Below are positions 11,801 to 24,700 of a DNA stretch of 64,000 nucleotides, piece after piece. A program made the position numbers and the translations under genes. The stretch comes from Micromussa lordhowensis (Eukaryota > Cnidaria > Anthozoa > Scleractinia > Lobophylliidae). How positions within the stretch are numbered: position 1 is the stretch's first letter; the number at the start of each line of letters is the position of its first letter. The notes under the pieces were generated by a model. The model saw nothing but the letters and a program-made list of their open reading frames with translations, was not told the DNA's origin and did no database searches. The stretch lies in contig CAXHUQ010000829.1 in NCBI GenBank assembly GCA_964020085.1, forward strand, positions 232,292 to 296,291, written 5' to 3'.

Positions 11801-14800
11801 GTCGGTCCGGGTCCAAATGCGAAGTATCGGAGCTGCGCGAAATCTCCCACTATGCTAATCAGCCCGCAGATCCCCAGGCGTGGCCGGCTGGCTGACTCGT
11901 TAGCCGAGCTTGACGCGTGTCGCAACTTGGCAAACTAATGGCACCAAAGCACTCCTGGGGTGGGTCCGGGTCCACATGCAAAGTTTCGGAGCTGCGCGAC
12001 ATCTCGCACTATGCTAACCAGCCCGTTTGCTAATTAGCCGAACTTTGCGCGCGTCGCAACTTTGCAAACTAATACCACCAAAGCACTCCCGGGGTCGGTC
12101 CGGGTCCAAATGCGAAGTATCGGAGCTGCGCGAAATCTCCCACTATGCTAATCAGCCCGCAGATCCCCAGGCGTGGCCGGCTGGCTGACTCGTTAGCCGA
12201 GCTTGACGCGTGTCGCAACTTGGCAAACTAATGGCACCAAAGCACTCCTGGGGTGGGTCCGGGTCCACATGCAAAGTTTCGGAGCTGCGCGACATCTCGC
12301 ACTATGCTAACCAGCCCGTTTGCTAATTAGCCGAACTTTGCGCGCGTCGCAACTTTGCAAACTAATACCACCAAAGCACTCCCGGGGTCGGTCCGGGTCC
12401 AAATGCGAAGTATCGGAGCTGCGCGAAATCTCCCACTATGCTAATCAGCCCGCAGATCCCCAGGCGTGGCCGGCTGGCTGACTCGTTAGCCGAGCTTGAC
12501 GCGTGTCGCAACTTGGCAAACTAATGGCACCAAAGCACTCCTGGGGTGGGTCCGGGTCCACATGCAAAGTTTCGGAGCTGCGCGACATCTCGCACTATGC
12601 TAACCAGCCCGTTTGCTAATTAGCCGAACTTTGCGCGCGTCGCAACTTTGCAAACTAATACCACCAAAGCACTCCCGGGGTCGGTCCGGGTCCAAATGCG
12701 AAGTATCGGAGCTGCGCGAAATCTCCCACTATGCTAATCAGCCCGCAGATCCCCAGGCGTGGCCGGCTGGCTGACTCGTTAGCCGAGCTTGACGCGTGTC
12801 GCAACTTGGCAAACTAATGGCACCAAAGCACTCCTGGGGTGGGTCCGGGTCCACATGCAAAGTTTCGGAGCTGCGCGACATCTCGCACTATGCTAACCAG
12901 CCCGTTTGCTAATTAGCCGAACTTTGCGCGCGTCGCAACTTTGCAAACTAATACCACCAAAGCACTCCCGGGGTCGGTCCGGGTCCAAATGCGAAGTATC
13001 GGAGCTGCGCGAAATCTCCCACTATGCTAATCAGCCCGCAGATCCCCAGGCGTGGCCGGCTGGCTGACTCGTTAGCCGAGCTTGACGCGTGTCGCAACTT
13101 GGCAAACTAATGGCACCAAAGCACTCCTGGGGTGGGTCCGGGTCCACATGCAAAGTTTCGGAGCTGCGCGACATCTCGCACTATGCTAACCAGCCCGTTT
13201 GCTAATTAGCCGAACTTTGCGCGCGTCGCAACTTTGCAAACTAATACCACCAAAGCACTCCCGGGGTCGGTCCGGGTCCAAATGCGAAGTATCGGAGCTG
13301 CGCGAAATCTCCCACTATGCTGATCAGCCCGCAGATCCCCAGGCGTGGCCGGCTGGCTGACTCGTTAGCCGAGCTTGACGCGTGTCGCAACTTGGCAAAC
13401 TAATGGCACCAAAGCACTCCTGGGGTGGGTCCGGGTCCACATGCAAAGTTTCGGAGCTGCGCGACATCTCGCACTATGCTAACCAGCCCGTTTGCTAATT
13501 AGCTGAACTTTGCGTGCGTCGCAACTTTGCAAACTAATACCACCAAAGCACTCCCGGGGTCGGTCCGGGTCCAAATGCGAAGTATCGGAGCTGCGCGAAA
13601 TCTCCCACTATGCTAATCAGCCTGCAGATCCCCAGGCGTTGCCGGCTGGCTGACTCGTTAGCCGAGCTTGACGCGTGTCGCAACTTGGCAAACTAATGGC
13701 ACCAAAGCACTCCTGGGGTGGGTCCGGGTCCACATGCAAAGTTTCGGAGCTGCGCGACATCTCGCACTATGCTAACCAGCCCGTTTGCTAATTAGCCGAA
13801 CTTTGCGCGCGTCGCAACTTTGCAAACTAATACCACCAAAGCACTCCCGGGGTCGGTCCGGGTCCAAATGCGAAGTATCGGAGCTGCGCGAAATCTCCCA
13901 CTATGCTAATCAGCCCGCAGATCCCCAGGCGTGGCCGGCTGGCTGACTCGTTAGCCGAGCTTGACGCGTGTCGCAACTTGGCAAACTAATGGCACCAAAG
14001 CACTCCTGGGGTGGGTCCGGGTCCACATGCAAAGTTTCGGAGCTGCGCGACATCTCGCACTATGCTAACCAGCCCGTTTGCTAATTAGCCGAACTTTGCG
14101 TGCGTCGCAACTTTGCAAACTAATACCACCAAAGCACTCCCGGGGTCGGTCCGGGTCCAAATGCGAAGTATCGGAGCTGCGCGAAATCTCCCACTATGCT
14201 AATCAGCCCGCAGATCCCCAGGCGTGGCCGGCTGGCTGACTCGTTAGCCGAGCTTGACGCGTGTCGCAACTTGGCAAACTAATGGCACCAAAGCACTCCT
14301 GGGGTGGGTCCGGGTCCACATGCAAAGTTTCGGAGCTGCGCGACATCTCGCACTATGCTAACCAGCCCGTTTGCTAATTAGCCAAACTTTGCGCGCGTCG
14401 CAACTTTGCAAACTAATACCACCAAAGCACTCCCGGGGTCGGTCCGGGTCCAAATGCGAAGTATCGGAGCTGCGCGAAATCTCCCACTATGCTAATCAGC
14501 CCGCAGATCCCCAGGCGTGGCCGGCTGGCTGACTCGTTAGCCGAGCTTGACGCGTGTCGCAACTTGGCAAACTAATGGCACCAAAGCACTCCTGGGGTGG
14601 GTCCGGGTCCACATGCAAAGTTTCGGAGCTGCGCGACATCTCGCACTATGCTAACCAGCCCGTTTGCTAATTAGCCGAACTTTGCGCGCGTCGCAACTTT
14701 GCAAACTAATACCACCAAAGCACTCCCGGGGTCGGTCCGGGTCCAAATGCGAAGTATCGGAGCTGCGCGAAATCTCCCACTATTCTAATCAGCCCGCAGA

Positions 14801-16522
14801 TCCCCAGGCGTGGCCGGCTGGGTGACTCGTTAGCCGAGCTTGACGCGTGTCGCAACTTGGCAAACTAATGGCACCAAAGCACTCCTGGGGTGGGTCCGGG
14901 TCCACATGCAAAGTTTCGGAGCTGCGCGACATCTCGCACTATGCTAACCAGCCCGTTTGCTAATTAGCCGAACTTTGCGCGCGTCGCAACTTTGCAAACT
15001 AATACCACCAAAGCACTCCCGGGGTCGGTCCGGGTCCAAATGCGAAGTATCGGAGCTGCGCGAAATCTCCCACTATGCTAATCAGCCCGCAGATCCCCAG
15101 GCGTGGCCGGCTGGCTGACTCGTTAGCCGAGCTTGACGCGTGTCGCAACTTGGCAAACTAATGGCACCAAAGCACTCCTGGGGTGGGTCCGGGTCCACAT
15201 GCAAAGTTTCGGAGCTGCGCGACATCTCGCACTATGCTAACCAGCCCGTTTGCTAATTAGCCGAACTTTGCGCGCGTCGCAACTTTGCAAACTAATACCA
15301 CCAAAGCACTCCCGGGGTCGGTCCGGGTCCAAATGCGAAGTATCGGAGCTGCGCGAAATCTCGCACTATGCTAATCAGCCCGCAGATCCCCAGGCGTGGC
15401 CGGCTGGCTGACTCGTTAGCCGAGCTTGACGCGTGTCGCAACTTGGCAAACTAATGGCACCAAAGCACTCCTGGGGTGGGTCCGGGTCCACATGCAAAGT
15501 TTCGGAGCTGCGCGACATCTCGCACTATGCTAACCAGCCCGTTTGCTAATTAGCCGAACTTTGCGCGCGTCGCAACTTTGCAAACTAATACCACCAAAGC
15601 ACTCCCGGGGTCGGTCCGGGTCCAAATGCGAAGTATCGGAGCTGCGCGAAATCTCCCACTATGCTAATCAGCCCGCAGATCCCCAGGCGTGGCCGGCTGG
15701 CTGACTCGTTAGCCGAGCTTGACGCGTGTCGCAACTTGGCAAACTAATGGCACCAAAGCACTCCTGGGGTGGGTCCGGGTCCACATGCAAAGTTTCGGAG
15801 CTGCGCGACATCTCGCACTATGCTAACCAGCCCGTTTGCTAATTAGCCGAACTTTGCGCGCGTCGCAACTTTGCAAACTAATACCACCAAAGCACTCCCG
15901 GGGTCGGTCCGGGTCCAAATGCGAAGTATCGGAGCTGCGCGAAATCTCCCACTATGCTAATCAGCCCGCAGATCCCCAGGCGTGGCCGGCTGGCTGACTC
16001 GTTAGCCGAGCTTGACGCGTGTCACAACTTGGCAAACTAATGGCACCAAAGCACTCCTGGGGTGGGTCCGGGTCCACATGCAAAGTTTCGGAGCTGCGCG
16101 ACATCTCGCACTATGCTAACCAGCCCGTTTGCTAATTAGCCGAACTTTGCGCGCGTCGCAACTTTGCAAACTAATACCACCAAAGCACTCCCGGGGTCGG
16201 TCCGGGTCCAAATGCAAAGTATCGGAGCTGCGCGAAATCTCCCACTATGCTAATCAGCCCGCAGATCCCCAGGCGTGGCCGGCTGGCTGACTCGTTAGCC
16301 GAGCTTGACGCGTGTCGCAACTTGGCAAACTAATGGCACCAAAGCACTCCTGGGGTGGGTCCGGGTCCACATGCAAAGTTTCGGAGCTGCGCGACATCTC
16401 GCACTATGCTAACCAGCCCGTTTGCTAATTAGCCGAACTTTGCGCGCGTCGCAACTTTGCAAACTAATACCACCAAAGCACTCCCGGGGTCGGTCCGGGT
16501 CCAAATGCGAAGTATCGGAGCT

Positions 16523-18360
16523 GCGCGAAATCTCCCACTATGCTAATCAGCCTGCAGATCCCCAGGCGTGGCCGGCTGGCTGACTCGTTAGCCGAGCTTG
16601 ACGCGTGTCGCAACTTGGCAAACTAATGGCACCAAAGCACTCCTGGGGTGGGTCCGGGTCCACATGCAAAGTTTCGGAGCTGCGCGACATCTCGCACTAT
16701 GCTAACCAGCCCGTTTGCTAATTAGCCGAACTTTGCGCGCGTCGCAACTTTGCAAACTAATACCACCAAAGCACTCCCGGGGTCGGTCCGGGTCCAAATG
16801 CGAAGTATCGGAGCTGCGCGAAATCTCCCACTATGCTAATCAGCCCGCAGATCCCCAGGCGTGGCCGGCTGGCTGACTCGTTAGCCGAGCTTGACGCGTG
16901 TCGCAACTTGGAAAACTAATGGCACCAAAGCACTCCTGGGGTGGGTCCGGGTCCACATGCAAAGTTTCGGAGCTGCGCGACATCTCGCACTATGCTAACC
17001 AGCCCGTTTGCTAATTAGCCGAACTTTGCGCGCGTCGCAACTTTGCAAACTAATACCACCAAAGCACTCCCGGGGTCGGTCCGGGTCCAAATGCGAAGTA
17101 TCGGAGCTGCGTGAAATCTCCCACTATGCTAATCAGCCCGCAGATCCCCAGGCGTGGCCGGCTGGCTGACTCGTTAGCCGAGCTTGACGCGTGTCGCAAC
17201 TTGGCAATCTAATGGCACCAAAGCACTCCTGGGGTGGGTCCGGGTCCACATGCAAAGTTTCGGAGCTGCGCGACATCTCGCACTATGCTAACCAGCCCGT
17301 TTGCTAATTAGCCGAACTTTGCGCGCGTCGCAACTTTGCAAACTAATACCACCAAAGCACTCCCGGGGTCGGTCCGGGTCCAAATGCGAAGTATCGGAGC
17401 TGCGTGAAATCTCCCACTATGCTAATCAGCCCGCAGATCCCCAGGCGTGGCCGGCTGGCTGACTCGTTAGCCGAGCTTGACGCGTGTCGCAACTTGGCAA
17501 ACTAATGGCACCAAAGCACTCCTGGGGTGGGTCCGGGTCCACATGCAAAGTTTCGGAGCTGCGCGACATCTCGCACTATGCTAACCAGCCCGTTTGCTAA
17601 TTAGCCGAACTTTGCGCGCGTCGCAACTTTGCAAACTAATACCACCAAAGCACTCCCGGGGTCGGTCCGGGTCCAAATGCGAAGTATCGGAGCTGCGCGA
17701 AATCTCCCACTATGCTAATCAGCCCGCAGATCCCCAGGCGTGGCCGGCTGGCTGACTCGTTAGCCGAGCTTGACGCGTGTCGCAACTTGGCAAACTAATG
17801 GCACCAAAGCACTCCTGGGGTGGGTCCGGGTCCACATGCAAAGTTTCGGAGCTGCGCGACATCTCGCACTATGCTAACCAGCCCGTTTGCTAATTAGCCG
17901 AACTTTGCGCGCGTCGCAACTTTGCAAACTAATACCACCAAAGCACTCCCGGGGTCGGTCCGGGTCCAAATGCGAAGTATCGGAGCTGCGCGAAATCTCC
18001 CACTATGCTAATCAGCCCGCAGATCCCCAGGCGTGGCCGGCTGGCTGACTCGTTAGCCGAGCTTGACGCGTGTCGCAACTTGGCAAACTAATGGCACCAA
18101 AGCACTCCTGGGGTGGGTCCGGGTCCACATGCAAAGTTTCGGAGCTGCGCGACATCTCGCACTATGCTAACCAGCCCGTTTGCTAATTAGCCGAACTTTG
18201 CGCGCGTCGCAACTTTGCAAACTAATACCACCAAAGCACTCCCGGGGTCGGTCCGGGTCCAAATGCGAAGTATCGGAGCTGCGCGAAATCTCCCACTATG
18301 CTAATCAGCCCGCAGATCCCCAGGCGTTGCCGGCTGGCTGACTCGTTAGCCGAGCTTGAC
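16523..18360. repeat. Segmental duplication, copy 2 (partner at 3.6-5.5 kb)
   Basis: Partner of the block at 3.6-5.5 kb, offset 12,891 bp, sharing its ordered markers CCTGCAG (16551), AAAACT (16912), GCGTGAAAT (17110, 17403), GGCAATCT (17203) and GCGTTGCC (18322). The flanking dimers do not match at this offset, so the copied tract is about 1.8 kb (six to seven dimers) and not a 44-dimer higher-order period. CCTGCAG and GCGTTGCC also occur together in a single B at about 13622-13640. Confidence 0.85.
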
Positions 18361-18458
18361 GCGTGTCGCAACTTGGCAAACTAATGGCACCAAAGCACTC
18401 CTGGGGTGGGTCCGGGTCCACATGCAAAGTTTCGGAGCTGCGCGACATCTCGCACTAT

Positions 18459-18749
18459 GCTAACCAGCCCGTTTGCTAATTAGCCGAACTTTGCGCGCGT
18501 CGCAACTTTGCAAACTAATACCACCAAAGCACTCCCGGGGTCGGTCCGGGTCCAAATGCAGTATCGGAGCTGCGCGAAATCTCCCACTATGCTAATCAGC
18601 CCGCAGATCCCCAGGCGTGGCCGGCTGGCTGACTCGTTAGCCGAGCTTGACGCGTGTCGCAACTTGGCAAACTAATGGCACCAAAGCACTCCTGGGGTGG
18701 GTCCGGGTCCACATGCAAAGTTTCGGAGCTGCGCGACATCTCGCACTAT
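18459..18749. repeat. 291-bp dimer with a 2-bp deletion in A
   Basis: In the A monomer the usual ATGCGAAGTAT reads ATGCAGTAT at about 18557-18565, a loss of two bases. This gives a 60-codon open frame on the minus strand (18480-18662), which is a by-product and not a gene. The dimer sits almost exactly where the domain I marker set ends and the second marker set begins, which may be coincidence. Confidence 0.95.
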
Positions 18750-21700
18750 GCTAACCAGCCCGTTTGCTAATTAGCCGAACTTTGCGCGCGTCGCAACTTT
18801 GCAAACTAATACCACCAAAGCACTCCCGGGGTCGGTCCGGGTCCAAATGCGAAGTATCGGAGCTGCGCGAAATCTCCCACTATGCTAATCAGCCCGCAGA
18901 TCCCCAGGCGTGGCCGGCTGGCTGACTCGTTAGCCGAGCTTGACGCGTGTCGCAACTTGGCAAACTAATGGCACCAAAGCACTCCTGGGGTGGGTCCGGG
19001 TCCACATGCAAAGTTTCGGAGCGGCGCGACATCTCGCACTATGCTAACCAGCCCGTTTGCTAATTAGCCGAACTTTGCGCGCGTCGCAACTTTGCAAACT
19101 AATACCACCAAAGCACTCCCGGGGTCGGTCCGGGTCCAAATGCGAAGTATCGGAGCTGCGCGAAATCTCCCACTATGCTAATCAGCCCGCAGATCCCCAG
19201 GCGTGGCCGGCTGGCTGACTCGTTAGCCGAGCTTGACGCGTGTCGCAACTTGGCAAACTAATGGCACCAAAGCACTCCTGGGGTGGGTCCGGGTCCACAT
19301 GCAAAGTTTCGGAGCGGCGCGACATCTCGCACTATGCTAACCAGCCCGTTTGCTAATTAGCCGAACTTTGCGCGCGTCGCAACTTTGCAAACTAATACCA
19401 CCAAAGCACTCCCGGGGTCGGTCCGGGTCCAAATGCGAAGTATCGGAGCTGCGCGAAATCTCCCACTATGCTAATCAGCCCGCAGATCCCCAGGCGTGGC
19501 CGGCTGGCTGACTCGTTAGCCGAGCTTGACGCGTGTCGCAACTTGGCAAACTAATGGCACCAAAGCACTCCTGGGGTGGGTCCGGGTCCACATGCAAAGT
19601 TTCGGAGCTGCGCGACATCTCGCACTATGCTAACCAGCCCGTTTGCTAATTAGCCGAACTTTGCGCGCGTCGCAACTTTGCAAACTAATACCACCAAAGC
19701 ACTCCCGGGGTCGGTCCGGGTCCAAATGCGAAGTATCGGAGCTGCGCGAAATCTCCCACTATGCTAATCAGCCCGCAGATCCCCAGGCGTGGCCGGCTGG
19801 CTGACTCGTTAGCCGAGCTTGACGCGTGTCGCAACTTGGCAAACTAATGGCACCAAAGCACTCCTGGGGTGGGTCCGGGTCCACATGCAAAGTTTCGGAG
19901 CTGCGCGACATCTCGCACTATGCTAACCAGCCCGTTTGCTAATTAGCCGAACTTTGCGCGCGTCGCAACTTTGCAAACTAATACCACCAAAGCACTCCCG
20001 GGGTCGGTCCGGGTCCAAATGCGAAGTATCGGAGCTGCGCGAAATCTCCCACTATGCTAATCAGCCCGCAGATCCCCAGGCGTGGCCGGCTGGCTGACTC
20101 GTTAGCCGAGCTGGACGCGTGTCGCAACTTGGCAAACTAATGGCACCAAAGCACTCCTGGGGTGGGTCCGGGTCCACATGCAAAGTTTCGGAGCTGCGCG
20201 ACATCTCGCACTATGCTAACCAGCCCGTTTGCTAATTAGCCGAACTTTGCGCGCGTCGCAACTTTGCAAACTAATACCACCAAAGCACTCCCGGGGTCGG
20301 TCCGGGTCCAAATGCGAAGTATCGGAGCTGCGCAAAATCTCCCACTATGCTAATCAGCCCGCAGATCCCCAGGCGTGGCCGGCTGGCTGACTCGTTAGCC
20401 GAGCTTGACGCGTGTCGCAACGTGGCAAACTAATGGCACCAAAGCACTCCTGGGGTGGGTCCGGGTCCACATGCAAAGTTTCGGAGCTGCGCGACATCTC
20501 GCACTATGCTAACCAGCCCGTTTGCTAATTAGCCGAACTTTGCGCGCGTCGCAACTTTGCAAACTAATACCACCAAAGCACTCCCGGGGTCGGTCCGGGT
20601 CCAAATGCGAAGTATCGGAGCTGCGCGAAATCTCCCACTATGCTAATCAGCCCGCAGATCCCCAGGCGTGGCCGGCTGGCTGACTCGTTAGCCGAGCTTG
20701 ACGCGTGTCGCAACTTGGCAAACTAATGGCACCAAAGCACTCCTGGGGTGGGTCCGGGTCCACATGCAAAGTTTCGGAGCTGCGCGACATCTCGCACTAT
20801 GCTAACCAGCCCGTTTGCTAATTAGCCGAACTTTGCGCGCGTCGCAACTTTGCAAACTAATACCACCAAAGCACTCCCGGGGTCGGTCCGGGTCCAAATG
20901 CGAAGTATCGGAGCTGCGCGAAATCTCCCACTATGCTAATCAGCCCGCAGATCCCCAGGCGTGGCCGGCTGGCTGACTCGTTAGCCGAGCTTGACGCGTG
21001 TCGCAACTTGGCAAACTAATGGCACCAAAGCACTCCTGGGGTGGGTCCGGGTCCACATGCAAAGTTTCGGAGCTGCGCGACATCTCGCACTATGCTAACC
21101 AGCCCGTTTACTAATTAGCCGAACTTTGCGCGCGTCGCAACTTTGCAAACTAATACCACCAAAGCACTCCCGGGGTCGGTCCGGGTCCAAATGCGAAGTA
21201 TCGGAGCTGTGCGAAATCTCCCACTATGCTAATCAGCCCGCAGATCCCCAGGCGTGGCCGGCTGGCTGACTCGTTAGCCGAGCTTGACGCGTGTCGCAAC
21301 TTGGCAAACTAATGGCACCAAAGCACTCCTGGGGTGGGTCCGGGTCCACATGCAAAGTTTCGGAGCTGCGCGACATCTCGCACTATGCTAACCAGCCCGT
21401 TTGCTAATTAGCCGAACTTTGCGCGCGTCGCAACTTTGCAAACTAATACCACCAAAGCACTCCCGGGGTCGGTCCGGGTCCAAATGCGAAGTATCGGAGC
21501 TGCGCGAAATCTCCCACTATGCTAATCAGCCCGCAGATCCCCAGGCGTGGCTGGCTGGCTGACTCGTTAGCCGAGCTTGACGCGTGTCGCAACTTGGCAA
21601 ACTAATGGCACCAAAGCACTCCTGGGGTGGGTCCGGGTCCACATGCAAAGTTTCGGAGCTGCGCGACATCTCGCACTATGCTAACCAGCCCGTTTGCTAA

Positions 21701-24700
21701 TTAACCGAACTTTGCGCGCGTCGCAACTTTGCAAACTAATACCACCAAAGCACTCCTGGGGTCGGTCCGGGTCCAAATGCGAAGTATCGGAGCTGCGCGA
21801 AATCTCCCACTATGCTAATCAGCCCGCAGATCCCCAGGCGTGGCCGGCTGGCTGACTCGTTAGCCGAGCTTGACACGTGTCGCAACTTGGCAAACTAATG
21901 GCACCAAAGCACTCCTGGGGTGGGTCCGGGTCCACATGCAAAGTTTCGGAGCTGCGCGACATCTCGCACTATGCTAACCAGCCCGTTTGCTAATTAGCCG
22001 AACTTTGCGCGCGTCGCAACTTTGCAAACTAATACCACCAAAGCACTCCCGGGGTCGGTCCGGGTCCAAATGCGAAGTATCGGAGCTGCGCGAAATCTCC
22101 CACTATGCTAATCAGCCCGCAGATCCCCAGGCGTGGCCGGCTGGCTGACTCGTTAGCCGAGCTTGACGCGTGTCGCAACTTGGCAAACTAATGGCACCAA
22201 AGCACTCCTGGGGTGGGTCCGGGTCCACATGCAAAGTTTCGGAGCTGCGCGACATCTCGCACTATGCTAACCAGCCCGTTTGCTAATTAGCCGAACTTTG
22301 CGCGCGTCGCAACTTTGCAAACTAATACCACCAAAGCACTCCCGGGGTCGGTCCGGGTCCAAATGCGAAGTATCGGAGCTGCGCGAAATCTCCCACTATG
22401 CTAATCAGCCCGCAGATCCCCAGGCGTGGCCGGCTGGCTGACTCGTTAGCCGAGCTTGACGCGTGTCGCAACTTGGCAAACTAATGGCACCAAAGCACTC
22501 CTGGGGTGGGTCCGGGTCCACATGCAAAGTTTCGGAGCTGCGCGACATCTCGCACTATGCTAACCAGCCCGTTTGCTAATTAGCCGAACTTTGCGCGCGT
22601 CGCAACTTTGCAAACTAATACCACCAAAGCACTCCCGGGGTCGGTCCGGGTCCAAATGCGAAGTATCGGAGCTGCGCGAAATCTCCCACTATGCTAATCA
22701 GCCCGCAGATCCCCAGGCGTGGCCGGCTGGCTGACTCGTTAGCCGAGCTTGACGCGTGTCGCAACGAGGCAAACTAATGGCACCAAAGCACTCCTGGGGT
22801 GGGTCCGGGTCCACATGCAAAGTTTCGGAGCTGCGCGACATCTCGCACTATGCTAACCAGCCCGTTTGCTAATTAGCCGAACTTTGCGCGCGTCGCAACT
22901 TTGCAAACTAATACCACCAAAGCACTCCCGGGGTCGGTCCGGGTCCAAATGCGAAGTATCGGAGCTGCGCGAAATCTCCCACTATGCTAATCAGCCCGCA
23001 GATCCCCAGGCGTGGCCGGCTGGCTGACTCGTTAGCCGAGCTTGACGCGTGTCGCAACTTGGCAAACTAATGGCACCAAAGCACTCCTGGGGTGGGTCCG
23101 GGTCCACATGCAAAGTTTCGGAGCTGCGCGACATCTCGCACTATGCTAACCAGCCCGTTTGCTAATTAGCCGAACTTTGCGCGCGTCGCAACTTTGCAAA
23201 CTAATACCACCAAAGCACTCCCGGGGTCGGTCCGGGTCCAAATGCGAAGTATCGGAGCTGCGCGAAATCTCCCACTATGCTAATCAGCCCGCAGATCCCC
23301 AGGCGTGGCCGGCTGGCTGACTCATTAGCTGAGCTTGACGCGTGTCGCAACTTGGCAAACTAATGGCACCAAAGCACTCCTGGGGTGGGTCCGGGTCCAC
23401 ATGCAAAGTTTCGGAGCTGCGCGACATCTCGCACTATGCTAACCAGCCCGTTTGCTAATTAGCCGAACTTTGCGCGCGTCGCAACTTTGCAAACTAATAC
23501 CACCAAAGCACTCCCGGGGTCGGTCCGGGTCCAAATGCGAAGTATCGGAGCTGTGCGAAATCTCCCACTATGCTAATCAGCCCGCAGATCCCCAGGCGTG
23601 GCCGGCTGGCTGACTCGTTAGCCGAGCTTGACGCGTGTCGCAACTTGGCAAACTAATGGCACCAAAGCACTCCTGGGGTGGGTCCGGGTCCACATGCAAA
23701 GTTTCGGAGCTGCGCGACATCTCGCACTATGCTAACCAGCCCGTTTGCTAATTAGCCGAACTTTGCGCGCGTCGCAACTTTGCAAACTAATACCACCAAA
23801 GCACTCCCGGGGTCGGTCCGGGTCCAAATGCGAAGTATCGGAGCTGCGCGAAATCTCCCACTATGCTAATCAGCCCGCAGATCCCCAGGCGTGGCCGGCT
23901 GGCTGACTCGTTAGCCGAGCTTGACGCGTGTCGCAACTTGGCAAACTAATGGCACCAAAGCACTCCTGGGGTGGGTCCGGGTCCACATGCAAAGTTTCGG
24001 AGCTGCGCGACATCTCGCACTATGCTAACCAGCCCGTTTGCTAATTAACCGAACTTTGCGCGCGTCGCAACTTTGCAAACTAATACCACCAAAGCACTCC
24101 CGGGGTCGGTCCGGGTCCAAATGCGAAGTATCGGAGCTGCGCGAAATCTCCCACTATGCTAATCAGCCCGCAGATCCCCAGGCGTGGCCGGCTGGCTGAC
24201 TCGTTAGCCGAGCTTGACGCGTGTCGCAACTTGGCAAACTAATGGCACCAAAGCACTCCTGGGGTGGGTCCGGGTCCACATGCAAAGTTTCGGAGCTGCG
24301 CGACATCTCGCACTATGCTAACCAGCCCGTTTGCTAATTAACCGAACTTTGCGCGCGTCGCAACTTTGCAAACTAATACCACCAAAGCACTCCTGGTGTC
24401 GGTCCGGGTCCAAATGCGAAGTATCGGAGCTGCGCGAAATCTCCCACTATGCTAATCAGCCCGCAGATCCCCAGGCGTGGCCGGCTGGCTGACTCGTTAG
24501 CCGAGCTTGACACGTGTCGCAACTTGGCAAACTAATGGCACCAAAGCACTCCTGGGGTGGGTCCGGGTCCACATGCAAAGTTTCGGAGCTGCGCGACATC
24601 TCGCACTATGCTAACCAGCCCGTTTGCTAATTAGCCGAACTTTGCGCGCGTCGCAACTTTGCAAACTAATACCACCAAAGCACTCCCGGGGTCGGTCCGG

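Larger units (their letters stand above)
1..18749. repeat. Array domain I: near-consensus dimers with GGAAAACT/GCGTGAAAT variants
   Basis: Dimers 1-64. Most copies match the consensus with zero to two changes. Recurrent markers found only in this part: GGAAAACT in B (4021, 5778, 8415, 9001, 16912), always followed in the next A by GCGTGAAAT; that A marker also occurs near 4512, 6270, 11250, 11543 and 17403. CCGGAGATC follows near 6298, 8642 and 9228; CACCTTGGC occurs at 7821 and 10751, exactly 10 dimers apart. TTAACC, CACGTG, CAACGAGG and CTCATTAGCTGAG, which are frequent later, are absent here. The first 3.6 kb is especially uniform. There are no genes or inserted elements. Confidence 0.85.

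Noticed and set aside
18480..18662. 60-codon open frame on the minus strand
   Set aside because: It is made by the 2-bp deletion near 18560 in one dimer and is satellite sequence read antisense, with no sign of coding selection.
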